A stretch of 54,455 nt of DNA from Frateuria_A sp035695185 (GTDB lineage: Bacteria; Pseudomonadota; Gammaproteobacteria; Xanthomonadales; Rhodanobacteraceae), in the NCBI RefSeq assembly GCF_035695185.1, contig NZ_DASSES010000017.1, forward strand, positions 1 through 54,455. Direction: 5' to 3'. Below the pieces are notes generated by a model that saw nothing but the letters and a program-made list of their open reading frames with translations, was not told where the DNA came from and made no database searches. This document shows positions 19,432-27,615 of this stretch, one piece after another. Made by a program: the position numbers and the translations under genes. How positions within the stretch are numbered: position 1 is the stretch's first letter; each line of letters begins with the position of its first letter.

Positions 19432-19854
19432 GTGCGCCTGATCCCGCTGTTGTTCGCCGCCTTCAGCGCGGCCATGCTCGGCCTTGCCGCCGGTGCGGTG
19501 TGGATGCTTCCGACCATGGCGCTGCAACGCCCGTTGCCTGCGCTGGCACTGGTGGTCGGTGCCCTGCTGGCGCTGGCCGTGCGCAGCTGGGTGCGTCCGG
19601 CCGGGCGGGTGGCCGCCGCCCTCGCCGCCGGCGCGACCGTGCTGGCCGCGGTCTACGTGGAGCTGCTCACCGCTGCCGCGCGCATCGCCGGTTCCATGGG
19701 TATCGGCCTGCTCGACGCGCTGCGCGCGGCGGGCCTGGCCATGCTGCTTGCGCTGGCGCAGCTGGCCGTGCGCCCCACCGATGTCGTCTTCACGCTGGCC
19801 GGGGCGTTGCTGGCCGCCTGGGTCGCCAACCGCCGGCGAACGCCGGGAGCCTGA
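19432..19854 (+). CDS. Hypothetical membrane protein
   Basis: This 140-residue protein is made almost entirely of Ala/Leu/Val-rich hydrophobic segments (about four transmembrane helices) and ends in the basic tail RRRTPGA. No family was recognised. The start is unclear: GTG at 19432 gives a compact membrane protein (RLIPLLFAAFSAAMLG), while ATG at 19363 or 19339 would add a polar N-terminus. A 14-codon frame at 19397-19441 overlaps the GTG start and could couple translation. It diverges from sufT and converges with pntB. Confidence 0.6.
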   Translation: MRLIPLLFAAFSAAMLGLAAGAVWMLPTMALQRPLPALALVVGALLALAVRSWVRPAGRVAAALAAGATVLAAVYVELLTAAARIAGSMGIGLLDALRAAGLAMLLALAQLAVRPTDVVFTLAGALLAAWVANRRRTPGA

Positions 19855-19886
19855 ACCGCCTGCCCGTACGGACGCTTCGCCGCAGG

Positions 19887-21314
19887 CTAGCTGTCCAGCG
19901 CCTTGAGGGCGGACACCAGTTCGGCCGCCACCGCCTGGCCGTCGCCGTAGAGCATGCGCGCGTTGTCGGCGTAGAACAGCGCGTTCTCGATCCCCGCAAA
20001 ACCGGTACCCCGGCCGCGCTTGACCACAATGACGTTCTTCGCGGCGGCCACGTCCAGGATCGGCATGCCGTAGATCGGCGACGCCGGGTCGGTTTTGGCG
20101 AGCGGATTGACCACGTCGTTGGCGCCGATCACCAGCGCCACGTCGGTGCTGGGAAATTCGGCGTTGATCTCTTCCATGTCGGCGATGAGGTCATAGGGCA
20201 CGCCCGCCTCGGCCAGCAGCACGTTCATGTGCCCTGGCATGCGCCCGGCCACCGGGTGGATGGCGAATTTCACCTTGACCCCGCGCGCGATCAGCTGCCG
20301 CGCGAACTCCCACACCTTGTGCTGCGCCTGCGCCACCGCCATGCCGTAGCCGGGCACGATCACCACGCGCTCGGCATAGGCCATCATCACGGCCGCGTCG
20401 CTCGCCTCGATCGGCTTCTGCGCGCCGCCGATCGCCTGCGCGGCGCCGGTGGCGGCGCCGAAATTGCCGAACAACACGTTGCCCAGCGAGCGGTTCATCG
20501 CCCTGGCCATCAGCTGGGTCAGCAGCGTGCCGGCGGCGCCGACCACGGTGCCGGCGATGATCATCGCCTCGTTGCCCAGCACGAAGCCCTCCAAGGCCAC
20601 CGCCAGGCCGGTGAATGCGTTGTACAGCGAGATCACCACCGGCATGTCCGCGCCACCGATCGGCAGGGTCATCATCAACCCGAACAGCAACGCGAGCGCG
20701 AAGAAGCCCGCGACCAACGGCGGCGCCAGCATGCCGGCGACCAGCATGGCCCCGAGCCCGAGACCGAGCACCAGCACCAGCAGATTCAGCGCGCGCTGTC
20801 CGGGAAACACGAAGCGCCGGTCCAGCCAGCCCTGCAATTTGGCGAAGGCGACCAGCGAGCCGGAAAAGCTCACCGCGCCGATCAGCGCGCCCAGCGCCGC
20901 CAGCGCCAGCTGCGCGCTGCCCGGCGCCCGGCCGTCGGCGGTGAACCGGCCACCATCGAGCAGGGTGACCGCCGCGCCCGAGAAGGCCACCAGTTCCACC
21001 GCGCCGATCGCCGCCGCGGCGCCGCCGCCCATGCCGTTGTACAGCGCGACCATCTGCGGCATGGCGGTCATCGCGACGCGCCGACCCGACCACCACGCCG
21101 CCACGGTGCCCAGCAGCAACGCCGCCAGGATCAGGCCGCGGTTGGCCAGTCCGGGCAGCGCGAACGTCGCAGCCACGGCCAGGGCCATGCCGACACCGGC
21201 CCACACGATGCCGCCGCGCGCGGTGCGCGGCGAACTCATGCGCTTGAGTCCCAGGATGAACAACAGCGCGGCGAGGAAGTAACAGGCCTTGATGACCCCG
21301 GGCAGCCAGGCCAT
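19887..21314 (-). CDS. pntB: NAD(P) transhydrogenase subunit beta
   Basis: This is the 475-residue subunit of the proton-translocating transhydrogenase that makes NADPH from NADH at the expense of the proton gradient. The N-terminal 270 residues form about eight membrane helices with conserved GGADMPVVISLYNAFTGLA. The C-terminal NADP-binding domain III shows VPGYGMAVAQAQ, IHPVAGRMPGHMNVLLAEA, VIGANDVVNP and the lid segment KRGRGTGFAGIENALF. Its ATG shares one base with the pntAb stop (TGATG), so the two are translationally coupled. Confidence 0.97.
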   Translation of the reverse strand: MAWLPGVIKACYFLAALLFILGLKRMSSPRTARGGIVWAGVGMALAVAATFALPGLANRGLILAALLLGTVAAWWSGRRVAMTAMPQMVALYNGMGGGAAAAIGAVELVAFSGAAVTLLDGGRFTADGRAPGSAQLALAALGALIGAVSFSGSLVAFAKLQGWLDRRFVFPGQRALNLLVLVLGLGLGAMLVAGMLAPPLVAGFFALALLFGLMMTLPIGGADMPVVISLYNAFTGLAVALEGFVLGNEAMIIAGTVVGAAGTLLTQLMARAMNRSLGNVLFGNFGAATGAAQAIGGAQKPIEASDAAVMMAYAERVVIVPGYGMAVAQAQHKVWEFARQLIARGVKVKFAIHPVAGRMPGHMNVLLAEAGVPYDLIADMEEINAEFPSTDVALVIGANDVVNPLAKTDPASPIYGMPILDVAAAKNVIVVKRGRGTGFAGIENALFYADNARMLYGDGQAVAAELVSALKALDS

Positions 21315-21616
21315 CAGTGCGTCTCCCGGCCGCCCGGGCGGCTGGACTTGAACATCTCCAGCATCCGCTCGGTCACCACGTAGCCGCCGGCCGCGTTGCC
21401 GGCGCCCAACAGCACGCCGACGAAACCGATGCCCATTTCCAGTGGCGTCTGCGCGTGGCCCAGCGCAATCATGGCGCCGACCAGCACGATCCCGTGAATG
21501 AAGTTCGAACCGGACATCAGCGGCGTATGCAGGATCACCGGCACCCGCGCGATGATCTCGTAGCCGGTGAACGCCGCAAGCATGAAGACATACAGCGCCA
21601 GGAAACCGTCGAGCAT
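21314..21616 (-). CDS. pntAb: NAD(P) transhydrogenase subunit alpha part 2 (membrane)
   Basis: This 100-residue hydrophobic subunit corresponds to the C-terminal membrane part of E. coli PntA, with three to four helices and the conserved GYEIIARVPVILHTPLMSGS and NFIHGIVLVGAM. In this split arrangement it pairs with a separate NAD-binding PntAa. Unusually, pntAa is not adjacent: it lies 1.7 kb upstream at 23358-24482, beyond a sigma-factor module on the other strand. Confidence 0.95.
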   Translation of the reverse strand: MLDGFLALYVFMLAAFTGYEIIARVPVILHTPLMSGSNFIHGIVLVGAMIALGHAQTPLEMGIGFVGVLLGAGNAAGGYVVTERMLEMFKSSRPGGRETH

Positions 21617-21760
21617 GACCCCTTCCCCTGTCCGCGCGCCCCTTCGAGCGGTTGCTGCCGCATCATACGGTCGCGCGTCAACCCGTGCGAGTCTTCCGCG
21701 TTGAAGCATCCGACCGAACCGCAACCGGGCGAGCGCGCCGATGACGCCGATCTCGATGCC

Positions 21761-22345
21761 ATGAACAGCTTTGCAGGCACCCTCGACAGCGACCTGCTGG
21801 CGGCGGACGCGCGCGCCGTGCCGGCAACGCTCGACGCCTTCCTGGCCAACGTGGAACGCCGCGCCTTCCGGCTGGCCGAACTGCAACTGGGGCATCGCGA
21901 GGACGCGCTCGACGCCGTGCAGGACGCCATGCTGCGGCTGGTCAAGCACTACCGCGACAAGCCCGCGCAGGAATGGACGCCACTGTTCTGGGGCATCCTG
22001 CGCCGCCGCATCGTCGACCTGCAGCGCCGCCGCAAGGTGCGCTCGATCGTGGTCGGCTGGCTCGGCGGCAGGGATGAAGACGGCGAGGACCTGCCCGCCT
22101 GGGAGCCACCCGACAACGGGCCCGGCCCGCTGCAGCGGCTGCATGACAGCCAGTCCTGGGCCGACCTGTCCGCCGCGGTGCAGCGCCTGCCGCGGCGCCA
22201 GCGCGAAGCATTCCTGCTGCGCATGCTCGAAGGCCTGGACGTGGCGCAGACCGCCCAGGCCATGGGCTGCTCCGAAGGCAGCGTGAAAACCCATCTGTCG
22301 CGCGCCATGCATCACCTGCGCGACCAACTGGAGGACTGGCAATGA
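21761..22345 (+). CDS. RNA polymerase sigma factor (ECF-like)
   Basis: The 194-residue sigma-70 family protein has region 2 with LGHREDALDAVQDAMLRLVKH and a WGILRRRIVDLQRRRKVR core-binding/-10 segment. Region 4 has LPRRQREAFLLRMLEGLDVA and the helix-turn-helix AMGCSEGSVKTHLSRAMHHL. The ATG at 21761 lacks a good binding site; a TTG at 21701 in the same frame is an alternative. It heads a three-gene operon (sigma, DUF3619-like, DUF3106) with 4-base overlap to the next gene, a set found conserved in beta- and gammaproteobacteria. Confidence 0.88.
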   Translation: MNSFAGTLDSDLLAADARAVPATLDAFLANVERRAFRLAELQLGHREDALDAVQDAMLRLVKHYRDKPAQEWTPLFWGILRRRIVDLQRRRKVRSIVVGWLGGRDEDGEDLPAWEPPDNGPGPLQRLHDSQSWADLSAAVQRLPRRQREAFLLRMLEGLDVAQTAQAMGCSEGSVKTHLSRAMHHLRDQLEDWQ

Positions 22346-22758
22346 CGCCCGATCCCGATAAGTGCCGTCCTGACAGGCACGATCCCGGCAAGCTGGCCCG
22401 GCGCGCCCGCGCGCTGTACCTGGACGCCAGCCGGCAGCTCGATCCGGCCACCGCCGGGCGCCTGCGTGCCGCGCGCCGCCAGGCGCTGGACGCCACGCGA
22501 CCGATGCCCGCCCGGCTGGCTCCGCGCCTGCTGTTGCCGGCCGGCGCGTTCGCCGTGCTCGCGCTGGCCACGCTGATGATCTGGCAGCCGCAGCGCAACG
22601 CGGACCACGCGCCTGCACGCGCACTGCCGGCGGCCACCGCGGCCGACGCCGATACCGACCTGCCGCCGGACGCCGACAGCGCCGATCCGCAGCTCTACCA
22701 GAACCTGGATTTCTACGGTTGGCTGGCCGCCAACGACCGCGTGAAGGTACGCCGCTGA
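22342..22758 (+). CDS. DUF3619-like membrane protein, probable anti-sigma factor
   Basis: This 138-residue protein has a charged N-terminal half (KLARRARALYLDASRQLDP), one transmembrane segment (about residues 65-81, LLLPAGAFAVLALATLMIW) and a short acidic outer part ending PQLYQNLDFYGWLAANDR. Layout and position match the DUF3619 proteins that follow ECF-like sigma genes. A role as anti-sigma factor is inferred from topology and the ATGA overlap with the sigma gene. Confidence 0.75.
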   Translation: MTPDPDKCRPDRHDPGKLARRARALYLDASRQLDPATAGRLRAARRQALDATRPMPARLAPRLLLPAGAFAVLALATLMIWQPQRNADHAPARALPAATAADADTDLPPDADSADPQLYQNLDFYGWLAANDRVKVRR

Positions 22759-22761
22759 CCC

Positions 22762-23301
22762 ATGACCCGCCTCGCATTGCTCCCGCTGCTGTTCGCCCTG
22801 GCCGGCCTGGCGCCGCTGCATGCCCAGGACGCGCCACCGCCCGGTGCCGCCTCCGCAGCGCCGGCGCCGCGCCCCTGGCAAAGCCTGGACCCGGCCCAGC
22901 AGGAAGTGCTTGCCCCGTTGCGCGGGCACTGGGACGCCATGCCGCCGCGCAAGCAGGCCCACATGCTCAGGCGCGCCGAACACTGGGTCACCCTGCCGCC
23001 GGACCGGCGCGAGGAGATCCGCCAGCGTATCGCGCGCTGGCAGACCATGACCCCCGAGGAACGCGAGCGCGCCAGGGCGAACATGCACAAGTTCCACCGC
23101 CTGCCGCCGGAACAGCGCGAGCGCCTGCACGAGGCCTACGAGCGCTTCCAGCACATGCCGCCGGACCAGCGCGAGCGGCTGCTGCGGCAATGGCGTTCGC
23201 AGACGATCGAGCAGCGCCTGCGGGGGCTCGACCACCCGCCGGGGCCGCCACTGCCTCCGCCGCCGGCACCTCCGCGGCCCCCGCACCCGCCGGGCCACTG
23301 A
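22762..23301 (+). CDS. DUF3106 secreted protein
   Basis: The 179-residue protein has a signal peptide (cleavage after LHA) and a helical, strongly charged repeat region. In it LPPDRREEIRQRI, MTPEERERARANMHKF, LPPEQRERLHEAYERF and MPPDQRERLLRQWR recur every ~20 residues. This is the DUF3106 pattern, somewhat like CpxP/Spy-type periplasmic sensor helices. A Pro-rich tail (about 25 residues, more than half Pro) ends it. It is the third gene of the sigma operon, 3 bases after the previous stop, and may act as a periplasmic regulator; this is inference. Confidence 0.8.
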   Translation: MTRLALLPLLFALAGLAPLHAQDAPPPGAASAAPAPRPWQSLDPAQQEVLAPLRGHWDAMPPRKQAHMLRRAEHWVTLPPDRREEIRQRIARWQTMTPEERERARANMHKFHRLPPEQRERLHEAYERFQHMPPDQRERLLRQWRSQTIEQRLRGLDHPPGPPLPPPPAPPRPPHPPGH

Positions 23302-23357
23302 CTGCCCGCTGCCGGCAAGCCAGGCGAGCCGAGCTGAAACCCGCCTCGCGGCGTCCG

Positions 23358-24482
23358 TCAGGGCCGGTGGGCGTGATTGCCGTCGCCCTGGGCGCAGGGC
23401 CTGCCGTCCTGCGTCAGGCAGGTCCGGGCAACCAGCTCGTCCCCGAAATCGGGCGCCAGTGCGCCGTCGCGCAGCAACAGCTCGACGAAGTTGAACACGT
23501 TGCGCGCGTACATCTCCGAGGCATGCAGCGGTGCTCCGGCAGGCAGGTTCAGCGGCCCCAGGATGGTGACGCCCGCATGCTCCACCCGCTCGCCCGGCCG
23601 GGTCAGCTCGCAGTTGCCACCGCTCTCGGCGGCCAGGTCCACGATCAGCGCGCCGGGCTTCATGCCCTCGACCATCGCCTTGCCGAGGATCTTCGGCGCC
23701 GGGCGACCGGGCACCGCCGCGGTGCTGACGACCACGTCCAGCGCTTTGAGATGGTCCGCCAGCGCCTGCTGCTGCGCGCGCCGCTCGTCCTCGGACAGCT
23801 CGCGCGCGTAGCCGCCGCTGCCGGCCGCGCTGACACCCAGGTCGAGGAACTTCGCGCCCAACGACTCCACCTGCTCGCGTGTCTCCGGCCGCACGTCGTA
23901 GCCTTCGGTCTGCGCGCCGAGGCGGCGCGCGGTGGCGATCGCCTGCAGGCCGGCGACGCCCGCGCCGATGACCAGCACGCGTGAAGGCCGGATGGTGCCG
24001 GCCGCGGTGGTCAGCATGGGGAAGAATTTCGGGCAGGCCTCGGCGGCGATCAGCATGGCGCGGTAGCCGGCCACCGCCGCCTGGGAGCTCAGCACGTCCA
24101 TCGCCTGCGCACGGGTGGTGCGCGGCAACAGCTCCAGCGCGAAGGCGCTGAGCCGTCGCCTGCCCAGGGCCAGGGTGCGCGTGGCCGCGTCGTGCGGACG
24201 CAACTGCCCGACCACGATCGCCCCTTCGCGCATCTGTTCCAGGGCCGCGTCCGCCGGTGGCAGCACGCAGGCGAGCAGGTCGGCCCGCGCAAGCACCGCG
24301 GAGGCCTCGGCGAACTCCACGCCGGCGTAGGCAGCGTCGGGAAAACCCGCCGCGGCACCGGCACCACGCTCCAGCAGTACCTGCATCCCCCTGCCCTGCA
24401 GCTTGCGCGCCACCTCCGGCGTGACCGCCACCCGCCGCTCGCCGGCCGCCACTTCGCGCAACGCTCCCACCGTGATCGCCAT
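23358..24482 (-). CDS. pntAa: NAD(P) transhydrogenase subunit alpha part 1 (NAD-binding)
   Basis: This 374-residue soluble domain I of transhydrogenase binds NAD(H). Signatures are VGALREVAAGERRVAVTPEV at the N-terminus, AAEACPKFFPMLTTAAGTI, the dinucleotide fold VLVIGAGVAGLQAIATARRLG, and DLAAESGGNCELTRPGE with HASEMYARNVFNFVELLL near the end. The split alpha subunit is the type seen in many proteobacteria. The partner genes pntAb and pntB lie downstream on the same strand but are separated by an antisense three-gene sigma operon, so joint transcription would need to cross it. Confidence 0.95.
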   Translation of the reverse strand: MAITVGALREVAAGERRVAVTPEVARKLQGRGMQVLLERGAGAAAGFPDAAYAGVEFAEASAVLARADLLACVLPPADAALEQMREGAIVVGQLRPHDAATRTLALGRRRLSAFALELLPRTTRAQAMDVLSSQAAVAGYRAMLIAAEACPKFFPMLTTAAGTIRPSRVLVIGAGVAGLQAIATARRLGAQTEGYDVRPETREQVESLGAKFLDLGVSAAGSGGYARELSEDERRAQQQALADHLKALDVVVSTAAVPGRPAPKILGKAMVEGMKPGALIVDLAAESGGNCELTRPGERVEHAGVTILGPLNLPAGAPLHASEMYARNVFNFVELLLRDGALAPDFGDELVARTCLTQDGRPCAQGDGNHAHRP

Positions 24483-24632
24483 ACGGTTCCCCCGGACGTG
24501 ACGCCACATCCTAGCCCAACGGCCGGGGCCGCAAGCACCGGTCCGGCTTGACCTGCGCCGCGCCCATCGCAGTAGACTGGCCCACCGGCAGCGCCACAGG
24601 GCGCGCACGGGGTCTTTGCAAGGGAGATCCCG

Positions 24633-25052
24633 ATGTCCACACCGATGCCCCTCCCCGCCGTCGACCCGCTGATGCTCGCGGCCCGCGAAGCACGCGGGCA
24701 GGCCTATGCGCCTTACTCCAGCTTCCAGGTGGGCGCGGCCGTGCTTACCCGCGACGGGCGCACCTTCACCGGCTGCAATGTGGAAAACGCCGCCTACGGC
24801 TTGTGCAACTGCGCCGAACGCACGGCGCTGTTCAGCGCGGTGGCGGCCGGATGCCGGCCGGGCGACTTCGTGCAGCTGGCCGTGGTGGCCGATACCCCCG
24901 GACCGGTGAGCCCCTGCGGCGCCTGCCGGCAGGTGATGGCGGAGCTGTGTGGCGAGGCCATGCCGGTACTGCTGGGCAACCTTGCCGGCGCAATGGAACA
25001 GACCACCGTCGGCGCATTGCTCCCGGGCGCGTTCGTCCTTCCCTCGCGCTGA
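24633..25052 (+). CDS. cdd: Cytidine deaminase
   Basis: This 139-residue zinc enzyme deaminates cytidine and deoxycytidine in pyrimidine salvage. It has the substrate loop APYSSFQVGAAVLT, GCNVENAAYGLCNCAERTAL with the first zinc Cys and catalytic Glu (CAE), and PCGACRQVMAEL with the other two zinc cysteines. The length is that of the small tetrameric type. A GGGAG ribosome binding site precedes the ATG. Confidence 0.96.
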   Translation: MSTPMPLPAVDPLMLAAREARGQAYAPYSSFQVGAAVLTRDGRTFTGCNVENAAYGLCNCAERTALFSAVAAGCRPGDFVQLAVVADTPGPVSPCGACRQVMAELCGEAMPVLLGNLAGAMEQTTVGALLPGAFVLPSR

Positions 25053-25118
25053 CGCCGGGCGCGCGCGGACCAACGCGGCGCCAACGCACAATGGGGCCGT
25101 CCATGGCCCCGCGGTGGA

Positions 25119-26207
25119 TCAATGACCGTAGCCCTGGCTGGGCTCGATCCGTCCGTACAGGCCGTGCGCCTCGTCGCCCGGGCCAGCGGTGAAGTACAGC
25201 GTATCGACCGACTGCCCGGCATAACCGTTGCCAAAGGCCAGGCCCCACAGCCCGTCGACGTGGATGGGCCGGCCTGCGTCGTTGCGCAGGCTGCCCAGCA
25301 GCTGGTCCGAGACCGGGTCGTAGACATGGATCAGGCCGTCACCGAAGTTGCCGACCAGCAGGCCGCCCCCGGCCCGGCCGAAGCCAGCCGGCGCCATGGC
25401 CATGCCCCATGGAGCGTCGAGCGCGCCCTTCGAGGCGACCCTGTGCAGCAGGTGGCCGGTGGGCGTATAGACGTCCACATAGCCCAGGCCCGGACCGTGC
25501 ACGTCGTCCTCGCGGGCGGCATCCTGCCTGGCATAACTGACGTAGATGTCGCCGTTGATGTTCTGGATGCCGAACGGCGCGAAGCCGGCGGGTATCCCGG
25601 TGTCGACGAAGTCGCCCGGGGCCGTCGCCACGCGCTTGAATTGGGTGTCATAGACGTCCACCCGCGCGTGGTGGAAGTCGGTCGCGTAGATGCGCCCGCC
25701 CTGCCCGCAGGCACCGATCGCCAGGCCCTTGTAGATCGCCCCCGGCGCAAACGCCATCCTGAGCGCGTGGGTGGCGTCCACCCCCGGCGCCCAGCCGGCG
25801 ATGACGCCATCCTCGGTCGCAAAAATGAAACGCGCCGGCCCGGACAGCGCGCCGCGGCTGACCACGAAGTCCGCCGAACCGTTGTAGACCATGCCGGTGG
25901 GGTTGCCGCCCATGGCCGCGGTCGGCGTAGGAATCTGCACGACGAGCGGGACGGCCGTGCCGCTGCCGTCGTAGATGGTCGACGTGCCGGTGCCGTTGTT
26001 GGCCACCCACACCGGTCCGGTGGGGTTGAACGCGATGCCCCAGGCGTTGACCAGGTTCGGGTCGACGTGGTCGGCCATCACGTGGCCGTCGCTGACCAGG
26101 TTGTGCCGCGTGTAGCCGGCACTGTCGGCGGCCACGGCGGGGGCGGCGGCCAGGACGAGCGCCAGCGCGGCGCACAGGCGCAAGGGGGAAAGGGAGGTGG
26201 GTCTCAT
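25119..26207 (-). CDS. Secreted TIGR03118-family beta-propeller protein
   Basis: The 362-residue exported protein has a signal peptide ending AVAA-DSAG and repeated blades with motifs such as DPNLVNAWGIAFNPTGPVWV, GGRIYATDFHHARVDVYD, GNFGDGLIHVYDP and VDGLWGLAFGNG. This is typical of the TIGR03118 family and NHL-like propellers. The function is not known; family members are presumed extracytoplasmic. The ATG at 26205-26207 with AGGAGC upstream was chosen because it opens the signal peptide. It converges with cdd and diverges from the ECF sigma gene. Confidence 0.85.
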   Translation of the reverse strand: MRPTSLSPLRLCAALALVLAAAPAVAADSAGYTRHNLVSDGHVMADHVDPNLVNAWGIAFNPTGPVWVANNGTGTSTIYDGSGTAVPLVVQIPTPTAAMGGNPTGMVYNGSADFVVSRGALSGPARFIFATEDGVIAGWAPGVDATHALRMAFAPGAIYKGLAIGACGQGGRIYATDFHHARVDVYDTQFKRVATAPGDFVDTGIPAGFAPFGIQNINGDIYVSYARQDAAREDDVHGPGLGYVDVYTPTGHLLHRVASKGALDAPWGMAMAPAGFGRAGGGLLVGNFGDGLIHVYDPVSDQLLGSLRNDAGRPIHVDGLWGLAFGNGYAGQSVDTLYFTAGPGDEAHGLYGRIEPSQGYGH

Positions 26208-26429
26208 GGCGATGCTCCTGCGGAAGTGGGGACGGGACTCCACGCGAAAGGAAACGCTTCCTCCACACCGGTCCGGCAGCGCCGGCGTATCGTCGGGTGG
26301 CCTTTCCGCGTGGGCCGGTCAGTACCCGTCGGGCGGATCGCGGTTCATCGCCATGGCATGCGTCGCCGGCATTGAACCGGATCGCCCGAAACGGGCATCC
26401 ACGCGGACGGTGCATCCGCGGGAAGATCC

Positions 26430-27014
26430 ATGCGCTTTCTCCAAGCCACCAGCGAAGCAGGCCGTGCGGCGGGCCAGGACGAGCTTGTCCTGCTCGAGCG
26501 CATCTGCGCCGGGGACGCGCAGGCGTTCGACGCGCTCTATCGCGCCTACCAGCCGCGGCTGAAGCGGTTCATCGGCGGCATGACGCGCCAGCCCGGGCTG
26601 GTCGAAGAGGTGCTGGACGACACGATGATGGTGGTCTGGCACAAGGCCCCGACCTACAACGGCGAGGCCAAGGTCTCCACCTGGATTTTCGCCATCGCCT
26701 ATCGGCAGACGCTGAAGGCGTTGCGCCGGCACGGCGACGAGATCGAGCTGGCCGAAGAACGCGACGCCGCCTCCTCGCCCGAGCCCGATGTCGAGCGCCA
26801 GCAGCAGGAACTGCACCGGCACCTGGGTCGTGCGCTCGCCGGGCTGTCGGCCGAGCAGCGCGCGGTGATCGAGCTGACCTACTACCTGGGCTACGGCTGC
26901 CGGGAGATCGCCCGGATCATGGATTGCCCGGTCGACACGGTGAAGACGCGGATGTTCTACGCGCGGCGCAAACTCAGGACGCTGCTCGAGCTGAAGCAGG
27001 AGGAAGCGCTGTGA
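26430..27014 (+). CDS. ECF-family RNA polymerase sigma factor
   Basis: This is a 194-residue sigma factor with region 2 (GDAQAFDALYRAYQPRLKRF; KVSTWIFAIAYRQTLKALRR) and region 4 (LSAEQRAVIELTYYLGYGCR; IMDCPVDTVKTRMFYARRKL). It starts at ATG with GGAAG in front. The stop overlaps the GTG start of the adjoining zinc-finger anti-sigma factor (GTGA). It heads a four-gene cluster: sigma, anti-sigma, subtilase lipoprotein, TorF porin. Confidence 0.93.
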   Translation: MRFLQATSEAGRAAGQDELVLLERICAGDAQAFDALYRAYQPRLKRFIGGMTRQPGLVEEVLDDTMMVVWHKAPTYNGEAKVSTWIFAIAYRQTLKALRRHGDEIELAEERDAASSPEPDVERQQQELHRHLGRALAGLSAEQRAVIELTYYLGYGCREIARIMDCPVDTVKTRMFYARRKLRTLLELKQEEAL

Positions 27015-27613
27015 GCGGCCGCGTACTCCGCTTCGGAGGTTCCGCCCACGCCGATGTCGACCGGCTGCTGCCGTGGCTGGTCAACGGCACGCTCCAGGGC
27101 GAGGAGCTGGAACGCGTACGCGCACACCTGGCCGGGTGTGCCGCCTGCCAACGCGAAGAGGCCTGGCTGCGGTCGCTGCAGGAGGCCTGCCGGACCGAGG
27201 ATGCGGCGACAGCGCCGTCGCGGCGCGCGGTGCACCGGCGCGGGCGACCGGCGATCCATCATGCTCTCCGCCGCCGCGCCTGGCAGCACTGGGTGATCGC
27301 GGTACAGGCCGTGCTCGTGCTGGTGCTGGGGGTGGCGCTGCTGCGTCCGGAGCGTGCGCCGCCCGCTGCCTACCACACCCTGAGCGCGCCGGACGCATCC
27401 CGCGCGCGGCTGGTCGTGGTCTTCGCGCCCTCCCTGAGCGAGGCGCGGATGCGCCAGTTGCTGCGCGCCTGCGACGCCCGCGTGGTCGACGGCCCGACTG
27501 CCGCCGGCGCCTGGGTACTGAGTGTCCCGGCCGCCCGCGCGACGCCGATCCGCGAAGCCCTGCGGGCAGCTCAGGGCGTCACGCTGGTGGCCAGCCTCGA
27601 CGCCGGGCGCTGA
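27011..27613 (+). CDS. Transmembrane zf-HC2 anti-sigma factor with propeptide-like outer domain
   Basis: The 200-residue single-pass protein has a cytosolic zinc-finger anti-sigma domain with H39-x3-C43-x2-C46 (AHLAGCAACQREE) and a transmembrane helix at about residues 93-111. Its periplasmic domain (130-200) contains ARLVVVFAPSLSEARMRQLL, ARVVDGPTAAGAWVLSVP and REALRAAQGVTLVASLD. The beta-alpha-beta-beta-alpha-beta pattern of this outer part resembles the I9 propeptide/inhibitor fold of subtilases, and the next gene is a subtilase. The start is GTG overlapping the sigma stop. The anti-sigma role is well supported; the propeptide similarity is an inference from pattern. Confidence 0.88.
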   Translation: MSGRVLRFGGSAHADVDRLLPWLVNGTLQGEELERVRAHLAGCAACQREEAWLRSLQEACRTEDAATAPSRRAVHRRGRPAIHHALRRRAWQHWVIAVQAVLVLVLGVALLRPERAPPAAYHTLSAPDASRARLVVVFAPSLSEARMRQLLRACDARVVDGPTAAGAWVLSVPAARATPIREALRAAQGVTLVASLDAGR

Positions 27614-27615
27614 GC

